From positions 124,001 to 188,000 of the forward strand of contig JABYQS010000022.1 of assembly GCA_022592435.1 (NCBI GenBank): a DNA stretch of 64,000 nucleotides. Reading direction: 5' to 3'. Both the position numbers and the translations under genes were made by a program. The DNA is from Cerioporus squamosus (lineage: Eukaryota > Basidiomycota > Agaricomycetes > Polyporales > Polyporaceae). Shown one piece after another: positions 20,970 to 31,604 of this stretch. Every line of letters starts with the position of its first letter. Position 1 is the stretch's first letter. A model generated the notes under the pieces. That model was not told the origin of the DNA, did not search any database, and worked only from the letters and a program-made list of their open reading frames with translations.

Positions 20970-22275
20970 ATGGGTACTCCTCTGCCTACTCTCGATGTCG
21001 CCACAAGAGTTTATCCGTCGATGAGACGCAGCCTCGCCGAACGCCAGGCGGGGGAACGCTGCGAGGGAGGCGACAGGGCTTCCGCCATCAATGCCATCTG
21101 CGCTCGCATCGTGAGTTACTTGCTCCTTCACCCTGTCGGCGACAACCCAGCAATCTTTGTCTCCGAAGTCTTGTCGGAGAACGGCCCTGGTGACTTTTCT
21201 GCGAAGATATATGAGATCGGCAAGCTGTACAAGGACTATGTCATCCCGCTGTGTACGTCAACCCCTTCTCGGACGGGTCGCTTGCCTTCATCTGTTCGCA
21301 TCTAGTTAAGCAGCACAAGAACGCTCCTTCGACGCCCGGCGAACACCCCTCAAGACGGTCGTTCGATTTTGCCAACAAACTGATCCTGGAAGACGTACGA
21401 CTCAGCCCTCGAGACCATAAGTCTGCCAAAGTCCAGGTGTGTTATTGTCAGCGATAGTCGTCATTCTTCCACCCTCCCCGTCTTTCGATGTTGCGCCTAT
21501 ATCACTCGTTCGACCCGTGCGCACTTGGATCTGACGCGTCCAAGGCTCTCATCAGGGATGCCTATCGCTGCCAAGTCACCAACAAGGTTGATGGCCCCAG
21601 CATGGCCGCGGGTCTGGTGGAAACGGCCCCGTCTACCATCACCGAATGTGCTCATATCTTCTCCGAATCCCTGGGTTTCCTTGAAAGTCGGGATCATGAG
21701 GCAGAGGTACGATAGACATCTTCCGTCTCCCATGGCGCGTGCATTCACACACTCTAGGAAAACCTCGTGGCGACCGCGTACGATACGCTGAACCGTTTCG
21801 GCTATACGGGCATCCAGCAGGAGTTGGTAGGACTCAAGATTCACCGGCTCGAGAACGTGCTGACCCTCGACGTCCTACATCGCTGGTTCGACTTCATGGC
21901 GATGTGGTTTGAGGCTATCGAAGGCAAGGTGCGCATCCACGCATGTAATCGTAATGCGTCGATGCTGAAGTTGTCGCGCATCCATCTCTTCTCCAGCCGC
22001 ACACCTACCGCATCGAGACTCGCCGTCCCTTCGTGCCCGACGAGCATTTTCCACGCGAGGTTACCTTCACCTCTACGTCCGAGAATCTCCCGCTGCCTAG
22101 CCCCGACTACCTCCGCATCCACGCCGCGTGCTGCCGCATCGCCCACCTCTCTGGCGCTGCAGAGTACTTGGGCAAGATTTACCGGGACGAAGAATATCTC
22201 GACGTCCTCGCTTCGGACGGGACCTCTGCACCGGTCCTTGACCACCTCCTGGGACGTCTGGTCTCCACTGTCTAA
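20970..22275 (+). CDS. HNH_2-type endonuclease-domain protein
   Basis: Five exons in phase (20970-21252, 21306-21436, 21545-21706, 21758-21928, 21997-22275) encode 341 aa. The middle matches the fungal HNH_2 family: ALIRDAYRCQVTNK with the conserved Arg, Cys and Thr (about residues 139-152), then CAHIFSESLG with the putative active-site His (about residue 175). A helical C-terminal half with LHRWFDF follows and ends near LDHLLGRLVSTV. These proteins are abundant and variable in agaricomycetes and their targets are unknown. Nuclease activity is inferred from the motif. The third-exon acceptor (AAG at 21544) is the weakest boundary; the intron there is long (about 108 nt). Confidence 0.7.
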
Positions 22276-22840
22276 GGCTGTCATTCATGTCTGTTCCGTG
22301 CGCTTCCTCCGGCACAGCTCGAGCGACTGCAAGCCTACGTCGGACACCACCTTTCCGCCTCCTGCGACGCCTCTTTCTCGCACTTCCGAGGAGAAAGCGC
22401 CGGAATCTTCAAGGTACAGCTCCCCGGTCTTGACGGCCATAAATACTCGAAGACTAACATAGCAGCTCCGGCTACACTCGACGTTTCATCGGGCCTACCA
22501 GCCAACTACGTCGAGCAGCTCTTGAATGGTTCCAGGCTCACTACGCCTTCGTGAAGGTCGCTTCGAACACCTCAACCCTCCAACCTGATCGCAACAACGC
22601 CGTCATGCCCATGCCCATGGAAGCTCATGGAAGCCCTCGGCACCGGCGCCCCGGCCCGTTCCTTGTTCTTGACAGCCTGACCGTATGGCGAGGATCGCTC
22701 GCCAAACGCAGACCCCGAGCTGATGACGGACCAGGCCAAGACGTACGTTGGCTAAAGACCGCTGTCAACGACAAGATGAAGGACGAGAGGCCGAAGGATG
22801 GGTACAATCCCAACCAAGACTCCGGAATCCTCTTCTTGTA
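22276..22840. other. coding-like fragments of unknown origin
   Basis: Two frames joinable by an intron (about 22304-22411 and from about 22463) read LPPAQLERLQAYVGHHLSA and RRAALEWFQAHYAFVK. They look coding but match no family I know. They sit directly before a transposase fragment and may belong to the same degraded element. Confidence 0.3.
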
Positions 22841-23255
22841 CTGAAGACAGGCTGCACGACGATATCCGGAAGGCTGTTGAAGAGGGTCGCCGTCAATGCG
22901 ACGCTGCATCGTCCAACGCTGACAATCAGCGTTCGTGACAAAGACGACCGTACCATTCACGGCTCCGGCGCACATCCGCAGTGTTGACACCCATCGGAGC
23001 AATATTGACTCGCCGCGAGCAACAGACTCAGCGTTCCTGGCTCGCAGTTCAAGGGCTTTCGAGCCTGAGCCTCCGAGTGTCGCCGCTGCTGGTGACATTG
23101 CAGTCAAGCTCGGAGCCGGCGAGGCGCAAAACCAGCCTGCGCTTGATGCTGATAGTCGGATGTGGCGGAATCGGACAACGAAGGAGAGTGAGGGATAGTA
23201 ACTTTGAGGCCGGCTGCTTGTCAGACTTGGCTGTAGATGTCGAAGACGGGACAGA
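22841..23255 (+). pseudogene. fragment of a DDE-type transposase gene
   Basis: The nucleotide sequence parallels 59530-59930: both contain CGACGATATCCGGAAGGCTG followed by TTGAAGAGG and CGCCGTCA. Later both contain matching blocks such as TCAAGGGC with TTTCGAGCCTGAG, and an acidic stretch. This copy has frameshifts and lacks both ends, so it is a dead relic of the family represented at 58712-60982. Confidence 0.75.
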
Positions 23256-23958
23256 AATCAGTGGTTGTAATTCTAGTTACCATCTTGTAAGCCTGTCAGC
23301 AACACCTCTATTCGCGCTATATACGTATCCTCGTCTGTTTGCGCCAAAATATTGTTATACTGTAGCCTCCGGGTGAGAGGTGGGAACACTTTGCGTGCGA
23401 GAAGTTAGCGTTTGCGAAAAAACCTGAACGCACTGCCACCGCCACAGAGATCTCGCCGTTCCTAGGCCTTATCGTCCGGTCTCACGCGCGCACCCCCGAT
23501 CTCACCTAAAATAGGCCGCAGGCTCTGTGCTTCGAGCCGTCGAGGTTGACAGAATGAGAAGTACTAGTACTCACCTATCCGCAAGACTCGCTGGTTGCAC
23601 GGCATACGCATCCGGCGTTCCTACGTGGCTCCACTGGCAGTCGGCTGGCAGTCCATGTCCGGGTAACCATAGACTACTCATAGCTCATTCATCTTCGGCG
23701 ACTCGCAGCCCTACTTATCACCAGGAAGCACATGGTTGGTTGCTGCCCCTTCCCACCGCGCGACAGATCCCGCGGCACCGGCGCACCGCCTTGTCCTGGG
23801 CCGCCGGATCAGTGACTCGGTGAGTCAGGAATTTCGATAAGGTACGTGTATGTATTTTTGATTTGAAGCAGCGAAACAACCAACCTAGACGCGTCGCGTC
23901 GTCGCTCTCTACCACCAGGAAGTCCGGGCAGACATCTCGTCCGTGCCACTTGCAACTC
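23256..23958. other. upstream region of ABCC gene A
   Basis: Intergenic stretch with the promoter of the first ABC transporter. It contains the two-part motif described at 23435-23477. A minus-strand frame at 23718-23972 overlaps the first exon and is not supported. Confidence 0.45.
23435..23477 (+). promoter_or_regulatory. shared upstream motif, ABCC gene A
   Basis: GCCACCGCCAC (23435-23445) followed by GCCTTATCGTCC (23466-23477), about 490 bp before the ATG. The same two blocks occur before gene B (31200-31229). Conservation between paralogous promoters that otherwise differ suggests a regulatory role. Confidence 0.45.
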
Positions 23959-26900
23959 ATGGAGGCCTCCATGCAGTGGCTCGCTGAGCTCTCCCAAGTC
24001 CCCCTAACTGCCTCAGGCGCGACACTCGCGTCTGTGAGCCAGAAGTATGTCCCTGAGACCCATCACACGTCGGACACGCGGTCTGACTGCCCTCCTACAG
24101 CGCATGGCTCGATTCTCTTGTCCTCCCTGCCTACGTCGCGGGATTGTCTGCACTCACACTTCTGGCACAATCTCTCATAGAACTGACCAAGTCCTCGACC
24201 AAGTCCAGCGACAGGACAGACCTTGCAACGGCCACCTCAAGACCCACCTTCTTCCGCAGGACGCTGAACGAGGTCGGCGGAGCTACCATACTCACCTTCA
24301 GGGTCGTTCAGTTACTCGAGATACTCGCGCTCCTCGGCATCTCCATCGCAGAATTCGTCTTGCGTACCGTGCCGACCGAAGTTCTATCTGACCCTCGCAC
24401 CGTCCAGGTGGTGCAAATTGCCTTCTACGTATATCCATCTCTACATCTTCTGACATTACATGCTCACGTCTCGACTAGACGTACTTGTCCGTCCTTGGTA
24501 TCCTCGAAGTCTGTGGGAGCGCCGGGTCAACAGCCGCGCGTACGCACACGCTTCGTGGCTCTTGTTCCTTGTTTGGAGCGTGTACTTGTATCGTAACGTC
24601 TGGCCTCTCGCGACTGTGGACCGCGTACCAGCCGACACAGCGAGGGACCGTTCCTCTGGGCAAAATTGGCACTCCTCACTGTGGCCGGGGTCGTGGTCCC
24701 GGTCACAGTGCCCAGGAAGTACACCCCGGTAAATCCTGAGGTGAGCAGCGCACTCTTTCGAACGGCAAGACAGACCATTGATCCACGCGCAGGAGATCCT
24801 CGAGCCGAACCCAGAGCAGACTGCGTCGCTACTTTCGCTGCTCAGCTACAACTTCATTGCGCCCATAATATGGCTCGCATACAGGATGCCTCACCTGCCG
24901 TTCGACATGTTCCCTCCTTTGCCCGACTACGACCACTTGCGGAATATTGTTGGTCGCAGCTTTCCGGTGAGCCTAAGTAGTGTCCAGACGAGATCCCCTC
25001 ACGTGCTCAGACGGCCCTCCTTCTCCAGATCCTCGATCCCATGCTCAACAAGTCGCGCCGGCACCTGGCGTTCAAGCTTATCCGAGTCTTTTGTGAGAAT
25101 AACCACCTAATCTCCATCGGTTTCATCCGCTCACTCGCGTCCAGGGGTTGAGTTGCTTCATCTGGCTGCCATGTCAATCACCGCGGTACATTCTGTGCGC
25201 TGTAATTGCGTGTGCGTTGGCTGATTTCGCGAGTATCAGGTCATCGGAGCCTTTGCTGCCCCCATCAGTATCAACAACCTGCTCACGTACCTCGAGAAGG
25301 GCGGTGAGGGTGCCACCGTCAAGCCATGGTTCTGGATCGCGCTCTTCTTCTTCGGCCGCGTCTTCAAGAGCGTTTCCGATCAATGGTTCATGTTCATGCA
25401 CGTGCGTAGACTATCCCGCAGTGCTTCCGTCGCAGACTCATCGAGACGTGCTCTTCCAGACTCGCGTCACGGTTCGCATCCAGGCTATTGTCACGGAGCT
25501 CGTCTTCGAGCATTCTCTGCGCGTCCGCATGAAAGCCGAGACGTCCGAGACCGTCGAAGTGCCCAAGAGCGGAGAGAACACCGCCGTGGCAACCCCGGAT
25601 AGCGCATCACAAGCTGGAGCAGAGGATAGCGAAGGCTCGGGCTCCGAAAGCGGCGACGGGGAGACCGCGACCTCCGTTTCACACACCGCGACATCGAGCA
25701 CCGCGACTGCCGTGGCGCCTACTTCTGCGTCTGTTAAGGGAAAGGGGAAGGCGTCGTCAGTCGCCGAGGCTCCGAAAAAGACTGATGTGCCAGAACCTCC
25801 CAAAGGCAAGGGCAAGAATCTGGTCGGACGCATCAATAACTTGGTGTCCAGCGATCTCAGCAGTCTGGAGAATATCAGCATGTACATCGTCTTTTCTAGT
25901 AGGTCGTCTCGTTCTGAACGACTGGCGTATGCTGACGCCCCGCATTCCTCCAGCCATCGAGTCTCCCTTTCAGATCACCCTGTGCATCGTATTCTTGTAC
26001 CAGATCATGGGCTGGAGGTACGCACGAACAGCAGGCCTCCGCTTCATCAGAACTAAATGTACGATATACGCACTGCAGTGCGTTGGTCGGATTCGCAGCT
26101 ATGCTACTGACTCTTCCTGTACCTGGCTACATCACGAAACATATTCAAGGAACGCAGCGAGAGAAGATGAAGCGAGTGAGTAGCCATTGCTCGTCTCACA
26201 GTAGGTCACGCTCACGCTTATGTTTTTCTAGACGGACTCCAGGGTACAGCTGGTCACTGAGAGTGAGTACCGCCAACGCTGCATCGAACATGCTTCTGAC
26301 TTCTGTATCGCAGTGATGAACGTCATCCGCATGATCAAGCTCTTCGGTTGGGAGCCTCGCATCGCGACCCAGATAGACGAGAAGCGGGAGGAAGAACTCG
26401 TCGCGGTGAAGAGGAACCGGATGTACGGGCTGGCCAATAATCTCTGCAAGTACGTGTCTGGGCTCTCCGTCTTCACTGGTGTTAGACTCATCCATGATTC
26501 CCCGCAGCTACTTCATCCCGATTGTCATCATGATCGCGACTTTCTTCACCTACGTAAGTGGCTCTGTTGTGACACCCGGCTGGGCAGTATCTCACCCACG
26601 TCGTGTCCAGTCCGTCATCATGAAGGGCGAACTTACCGGTATGTCGCTTCAGCATACTCCTTGATATTCAACTAACTTGCTCACAGCTGCGAGGGTGTTC
26701 TCCGCCATGTCTGGTATGGGTTCGCTGCACCATAGCTGTGGATTCAGGACGCTGACATCTCGGCAGTCTTCGATATGCTCCGCATGGACCTCAACGCAAC
26801 CTTCTACATGATACCACAGCTCGTGCAAGCCAACGTCGCATTGGAGCGTATCTCTGACTTCCTCTACTCGGTGCGTCTACAAGATAACAGTCGACGATCC

Positions 26901-29900
26901 CTACCTCTCACCATGCACAATCTAGACCGAACTCATTGACGAGTACACCGAGTCTGAAAAGAACCCTGACGCGGCCGAGATCCTCGCCCATTCCGTCCCG
27001 GATGAGCTCAAGGATTGCATCGGTATCCGCCACGCGTCCTTCACCTGGGCCGCCGACTCTCCCACTGTCGCGGTCACCCCAGGGGGCACGCGCAGGCGAA
27101 CGTTTGTGCTCGCGATCGACGACGAGGTGCTCTTCCAGCGCGGCAAGATCAACCTCATCATTGGACCCACGGGCGCTGGGAAGACATCGTTGCTTATGGC
27201 GCTGTTGGGAGAGATGCACTACATCCCGCAGGGTCCGGACTCTTTCGTGAACCTTCCCAGAGGCGGCGGTGTAGCGTACGCCGCTCAGGAGTCGTGGGTG
27301 CAGAGCGATACCATCAAAGTGTGTCTTCGAAATCAGAAGGGGCCGAGATGCGTACTGACCCTATAACTCAGAACAACATAATCTTCGGCGCGCCTTTCGA
27401 CGAGGTCAGGTATAACGCAGGTGAGCTCTCCGGGGTTTCGAGTCTGCGCTCGCTGGTTGTATATTGACTCTTTGGGTAGTACTCGACCAATGTGCGTTGA
27501 GAAAGGACCTCGAGCTCTTCGATGCTGGCGACGAAACCGAAGTTGGAGAGAAGGGTTTGACACTGAGGTAAGCTACATCGCGTTGTCCCTACTTCACTCC
27601 TCGCTAAATTTGCATACGCAGCGGTGGTCAGAAGGTGCTGATAAAAAAGACTTTGCGCTCTGTTAGGCCAGTTGCTGACGACGAACACGTAGGCCCGAAT
27701 CACTCTAGCGCGTGCGGTGTACTCAAGCGCAGACATCCTGCTTCTCGATGATGTGAGTGCTGTCTGACCTCTGTAGCGCTGTGTCCTCATCCACTGTGCA
27801 CAGATCCTCGCAGCGCTCGATGTGCACACTTCTCGCCACATCGTCGAGAAGTGTCTCAAGGGCGACATCCTCCGCGGTCGTACAATCATCCTCGTGGTAA
27901 GTCTATCTGGCGTAGATGTCGCTCGCATCACTGATTTCTCATCAGACCCATAATGTTGCCATGGTCAGCCCTGTCGCGGACTTCGTGGTGGACATGGGCC
28001 CCGACGGGCGCATCCTCAGCCAAGGATCTCTTTCTTCTGCGCTCTCCAGGGACTCGAAGCTGCTGAAAGAGATCGAAGAGGAGCAAAAGGAGCTCGAAAA
28101 GGCGGAACAAGAGATCGACAAGGTCGACGAGGTTGAGAAGCGCAGTGAAGCCAAACAGAGCTCGGGCAAGCTGGTCGTCGCTGAGGAAGTCGAGGAAGGT
28201 CACGTGGGATGGAAAGCCAGTAAGTTCGGGGACTCACATCGCTGTCTGGCTGCCATTGAACATGCCGTCTTACAGTTGCGCTCTACCTGGGGAATGTGTC
28301 CAAGCGCCCTTTGGTGTTCTGGACGATTTACGCCTCAGGGTACTTCGTACGGCATCTTATCCTGAATGTGCAAGTGAGTCGCAGCTGTGCCGCTATCGCG
28401 CACCCTCCTTGACCAGACCGCCTGTTCAGACCTGGTATCTCGGAGTGTGGGCTGCGCAATACGAGACGCACCCTACCAGCGAAGTCAACGTGTTCCAGTA
28501 AGTGTCATACTCTGTGAGCGAAAGATAAAGTTGACGGGTTGTCGCAGTTACTTGACAGTGTATACTTTACTTGTGGTTGCCGGCATGATGGGCGCAGCGT
28601 TCACAGTCTTCTACTGGGTGTACGGCAGTATGCGGGCAGCAAGGATCGTGCACCAGGAGCTGGTGACCTCGATTCTCGGGACAACCCTGCGGTATGTAAA
28701 CTCACTCATGTCAGAAAGTCTATGGCCCTAACGCATCCTATAGGTGGCTCGACAAGACACCCACCGCTCGTATCATCGCCCGATGCACTGAAGATATTCA
28801 GACAGGTCAGTTACATTCATAGAAGTCATGAAGGTAGAGGTTGACCGTGCTACAGTGGACAACCGCTTTGCCCGGGTCACCGAGATGCTCGTCGAGATGG
28901 TAGCCTTCCTTCTCCTGAAGATGCTCGCCGTCGTCGTCTTCTCTCCGATCTTCCTCTTCCCCGCCATCTTTGTCGCCCTCATGGGTGCGATCATCGGAAA
29001 CATCTTCATGAAGGCCCAACTCTCCGTCAAACGCGAGATGAGCAATGCGAAGGCACCTGTCCTGGGTCACTTCGGTGCCGCGATCAGCGGGATCAGTGAG
29101 TGCCCGCCCTCTGATTGAAAGTACAAGGGACTGCACTTACCTTGTTCCTAGCGTCCATCCGTGCATATGGAGTGCAAGATGCGTTCAAGGCGGAGGCATA
29201 TAACCGCATCGACAGATACAGCAGGGCTGCAATAACACACGTCAACCTCAACCGGTTCGTCGAGCTATCTCTCTCACTCTGCTGCGTGCTCACTCGTCGC
29301 TCCTCAGATGGGTCGGCATCCGCGTCGATCTCATGGGAACTATCTTCGCTACGAGCCTGGCTGCCTACCTGACCTACGTTGGTCGCCTCAGCGCGTCTAA
29401 TACTGGTTTCTCGTTGGCGATGGCCAGTGAGTAGTCTCCTTTCTATCAGAAGCGTCCTCATGCTTATACGATGCCATAGCTTCATTCACTAACAACATCT
29501 TGCACGCTGTTCGGATGTTCAACGAGTTCGAGGTTTCTGGTAAGTGACATCATGAGTTCGGCTACCCTGAAGTTGTGTTGATGTAAGCTCTTGACCAGGT
29601 AACAGGCAAGTCTAACGTACAAGTTCCAAGCGATATCTGACTGAACTCAATGTCCCAGTCTGGAGCGCATCGAGCAATATCTCCTCATTGAACAGGAGCC
29701 CAAGCCCACGCCGGAAGGAGTTCCTCCTGCCTACTGGCCTGCCAGCGGCAAGCTCGAAGTCGACCATCTCTCAGCGCGGTACTCTGCTGTATGTGCTCCA
29801 GGTACCCATCTCCTGCAACATCTGAGCTGATCAACCCATTGCTCAAGGATGGTCCGAAGGTACTCCATGAAGTTTCATTCGAAGTCGGCTCCGGAGAGCG

Positions 29901-30921
29901 TGTGGGCATAGGTAAGCAAGGTTGATTCCCCTGACCTTTCCGACACTGACACATATCACGTCCCAGTCGGCCGCACCGGGAGCGGCAAGGTGAGTCAGGG
30001 TAAACGATTGATGAACGAGATGTTAACTAGCTCGGCAGAGTTCACTCACGTTGGCTCTTCTTCGGTGTATCCTAACCGAGGGTAACGTCCGATACGACGG
30101 CCTGTCTACCGAGAAGCTCAACCTCGACGCGCTGCGTTCGAATATTACGATCATTCCGCAAATGGTGAGTCGGACCCCCGCCGGCTGGCCTTGCACGCAT
30201 GCTCACGTCACTACAGCCTGAGCTCCTCAGCGGCACTCTCCGCCAAAACCTCGACCCATTCTCCGAGCACGACGACGCCTTCCTGAACGATGCACTCCGT
30301 TCAGCTGGTCTGTTCAGCGTACAGGACGAACATGACCAGTCTCGGATTACCCTCGACTCCCAGATTGCAGGAGGCGGTGGCAACCTATCAGTCGGACAGC
30401 GACAGATCGTAGCACTTGCTCGTGCAATCGTTCGCCGCAGCAAACTCCTCATTCTCGACGAGGCTACGTCTGCAATTGGTAAGTTCATGTTCTCGGCACC
30501 AGAGAACAGTCTGAACAAGTGAATCACACAATGTCCAGATTACGAGACCGACACCATCATCCAAACGTCACTTCGGACGGAACTCGGGAAGGATGTGACG
30601 CTCCTGACAGTCGCTCATCGACTGCAGACGATCATGGATTCGGACAAAATCGTGAGTCTATAACGTCAGGGATGTCTTCGGAAAGACCTTGTCGCTTACT
30701 GGCACTCGTTGCGCCTGCAGATGGTTCTTGACGCTGGACGCATCGTAAGCTCTCTCTCTGGGATGGCAACATACAACTAACATACATGTCAGGTTGAGTT
30801 TGGCAAGCCGAACGAGCTGCTCAAAAACGAGAAGGGCTTGCTCCGCGCTCTCGTCGACGAGAGCGGAGATAGGGAGAAGCTGTACGCGATGGCCAACGCC
30901 GCTGCCGGTGCATCGTCATGA
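23959..30921 (+). pseudogene. ABCC-type (MRP/Ybt1-like) transporter, copy A, two frameshifts
   Basis: ATP-driven exporter or vacuolar importer of organic anions and conjugates, in a full-length ABCC layout: N-terminal TMD0, linker, TMD1, NBD1, TMD2, NBD2, over about 30 exons. NBD1 shows Walker A GPTGAGKTS, signature LSGGQK and Walker B DILLLDD. NBD2 shows GRTGSGKSS, LSVGQRQ and LLILDEATSAI. A Ser/Thr/Glu/Lys-rich insert inside TMD1 (about 25550-25830) ending in NLVGRINNLVSSDLSS is typical of the Ybt1/Vmr1 branch. Every exon aligns with copy B except 24479-24741. There the homologous sequence runs through three frames in succession (about 4 nt lost near 24530 and 1 nt near 24645). The frame that starts the exon has no stop until the intron but loses homology. 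A decayed TMD0 or assembly errors are both possible. Confidence 0.85.
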
Positions 30922-31604
30922 GTCGACGACACTGTCTCTCCTCGCTTTGCATTTGTATCTTGCTTCGGAACTTTTTGTATACTGTGAAGCGTATCTCAGA
31001 CAGCGTAATTGCTCTAAGCAGCATATTCAGTTGACTTCAGGGCAGCAGTAACCGGTCTGACACTCTAACCAGTGACTGCACTCACGGGGCAAGTTAAGGT
31101 TACTCGATTTTTTATGGCATGGTTGCGGCATGAAATCAGTGACCGCAGCGGCCGTCAGCTATAGCGCTTGGACATCCGGTAGCGTCGGCGTAACAACTCG
31201 CCACCGCCACCGGTCGCGCCTTATCGTCCTATCACACGAGATATGCACCGTCCGAGACGATTTTGAGCGACTCTCGCACATCCTTCCTGAGTTCTCCTTA
31301 GCAGCCCCAGCACCCTATTGACAGGGATTTGATACTCACCTCAAAAGCAACTGTTTACCGCGCACAATCACAAGATATGCCCAACCTTCTGCTCTCTCAG
31401 CTGTTGTGGCCGCAAGGCTATGCAGCGCTTTCTGCAACTTCATGAGTCAGATGTCGACTAGGATTTGATCGGAGCCGCGCGATGTGTTATAAGTAACCTG
31501 GACGGCGGGGACCGCGCTTATTCAAGTTCAACGCATCTTGAACGCGTACGACCACCAACTAGGCCAGGTTCGCGGTGTCATAGCGTTCCTGCGGTATCCA
31601 AACC
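30922..31604. other. intergenic region between ABCC A and B
   Basis: About 680 bp with the 3' end of A and the promoter of B, including the shared motif at 31200-31229. No gene. Confidence 0.5.
31200..31229 (+). promoter_or_regulatory. shared upstream motif, ABCC gene B
   Basis: GCCACCGCCAC (31200-31210) and GCCTTATCGTCC (31218-31229), about 390 bp before the ATG at 31605, as upstream of copy A but with closer spacing. Confidence 0.45.
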
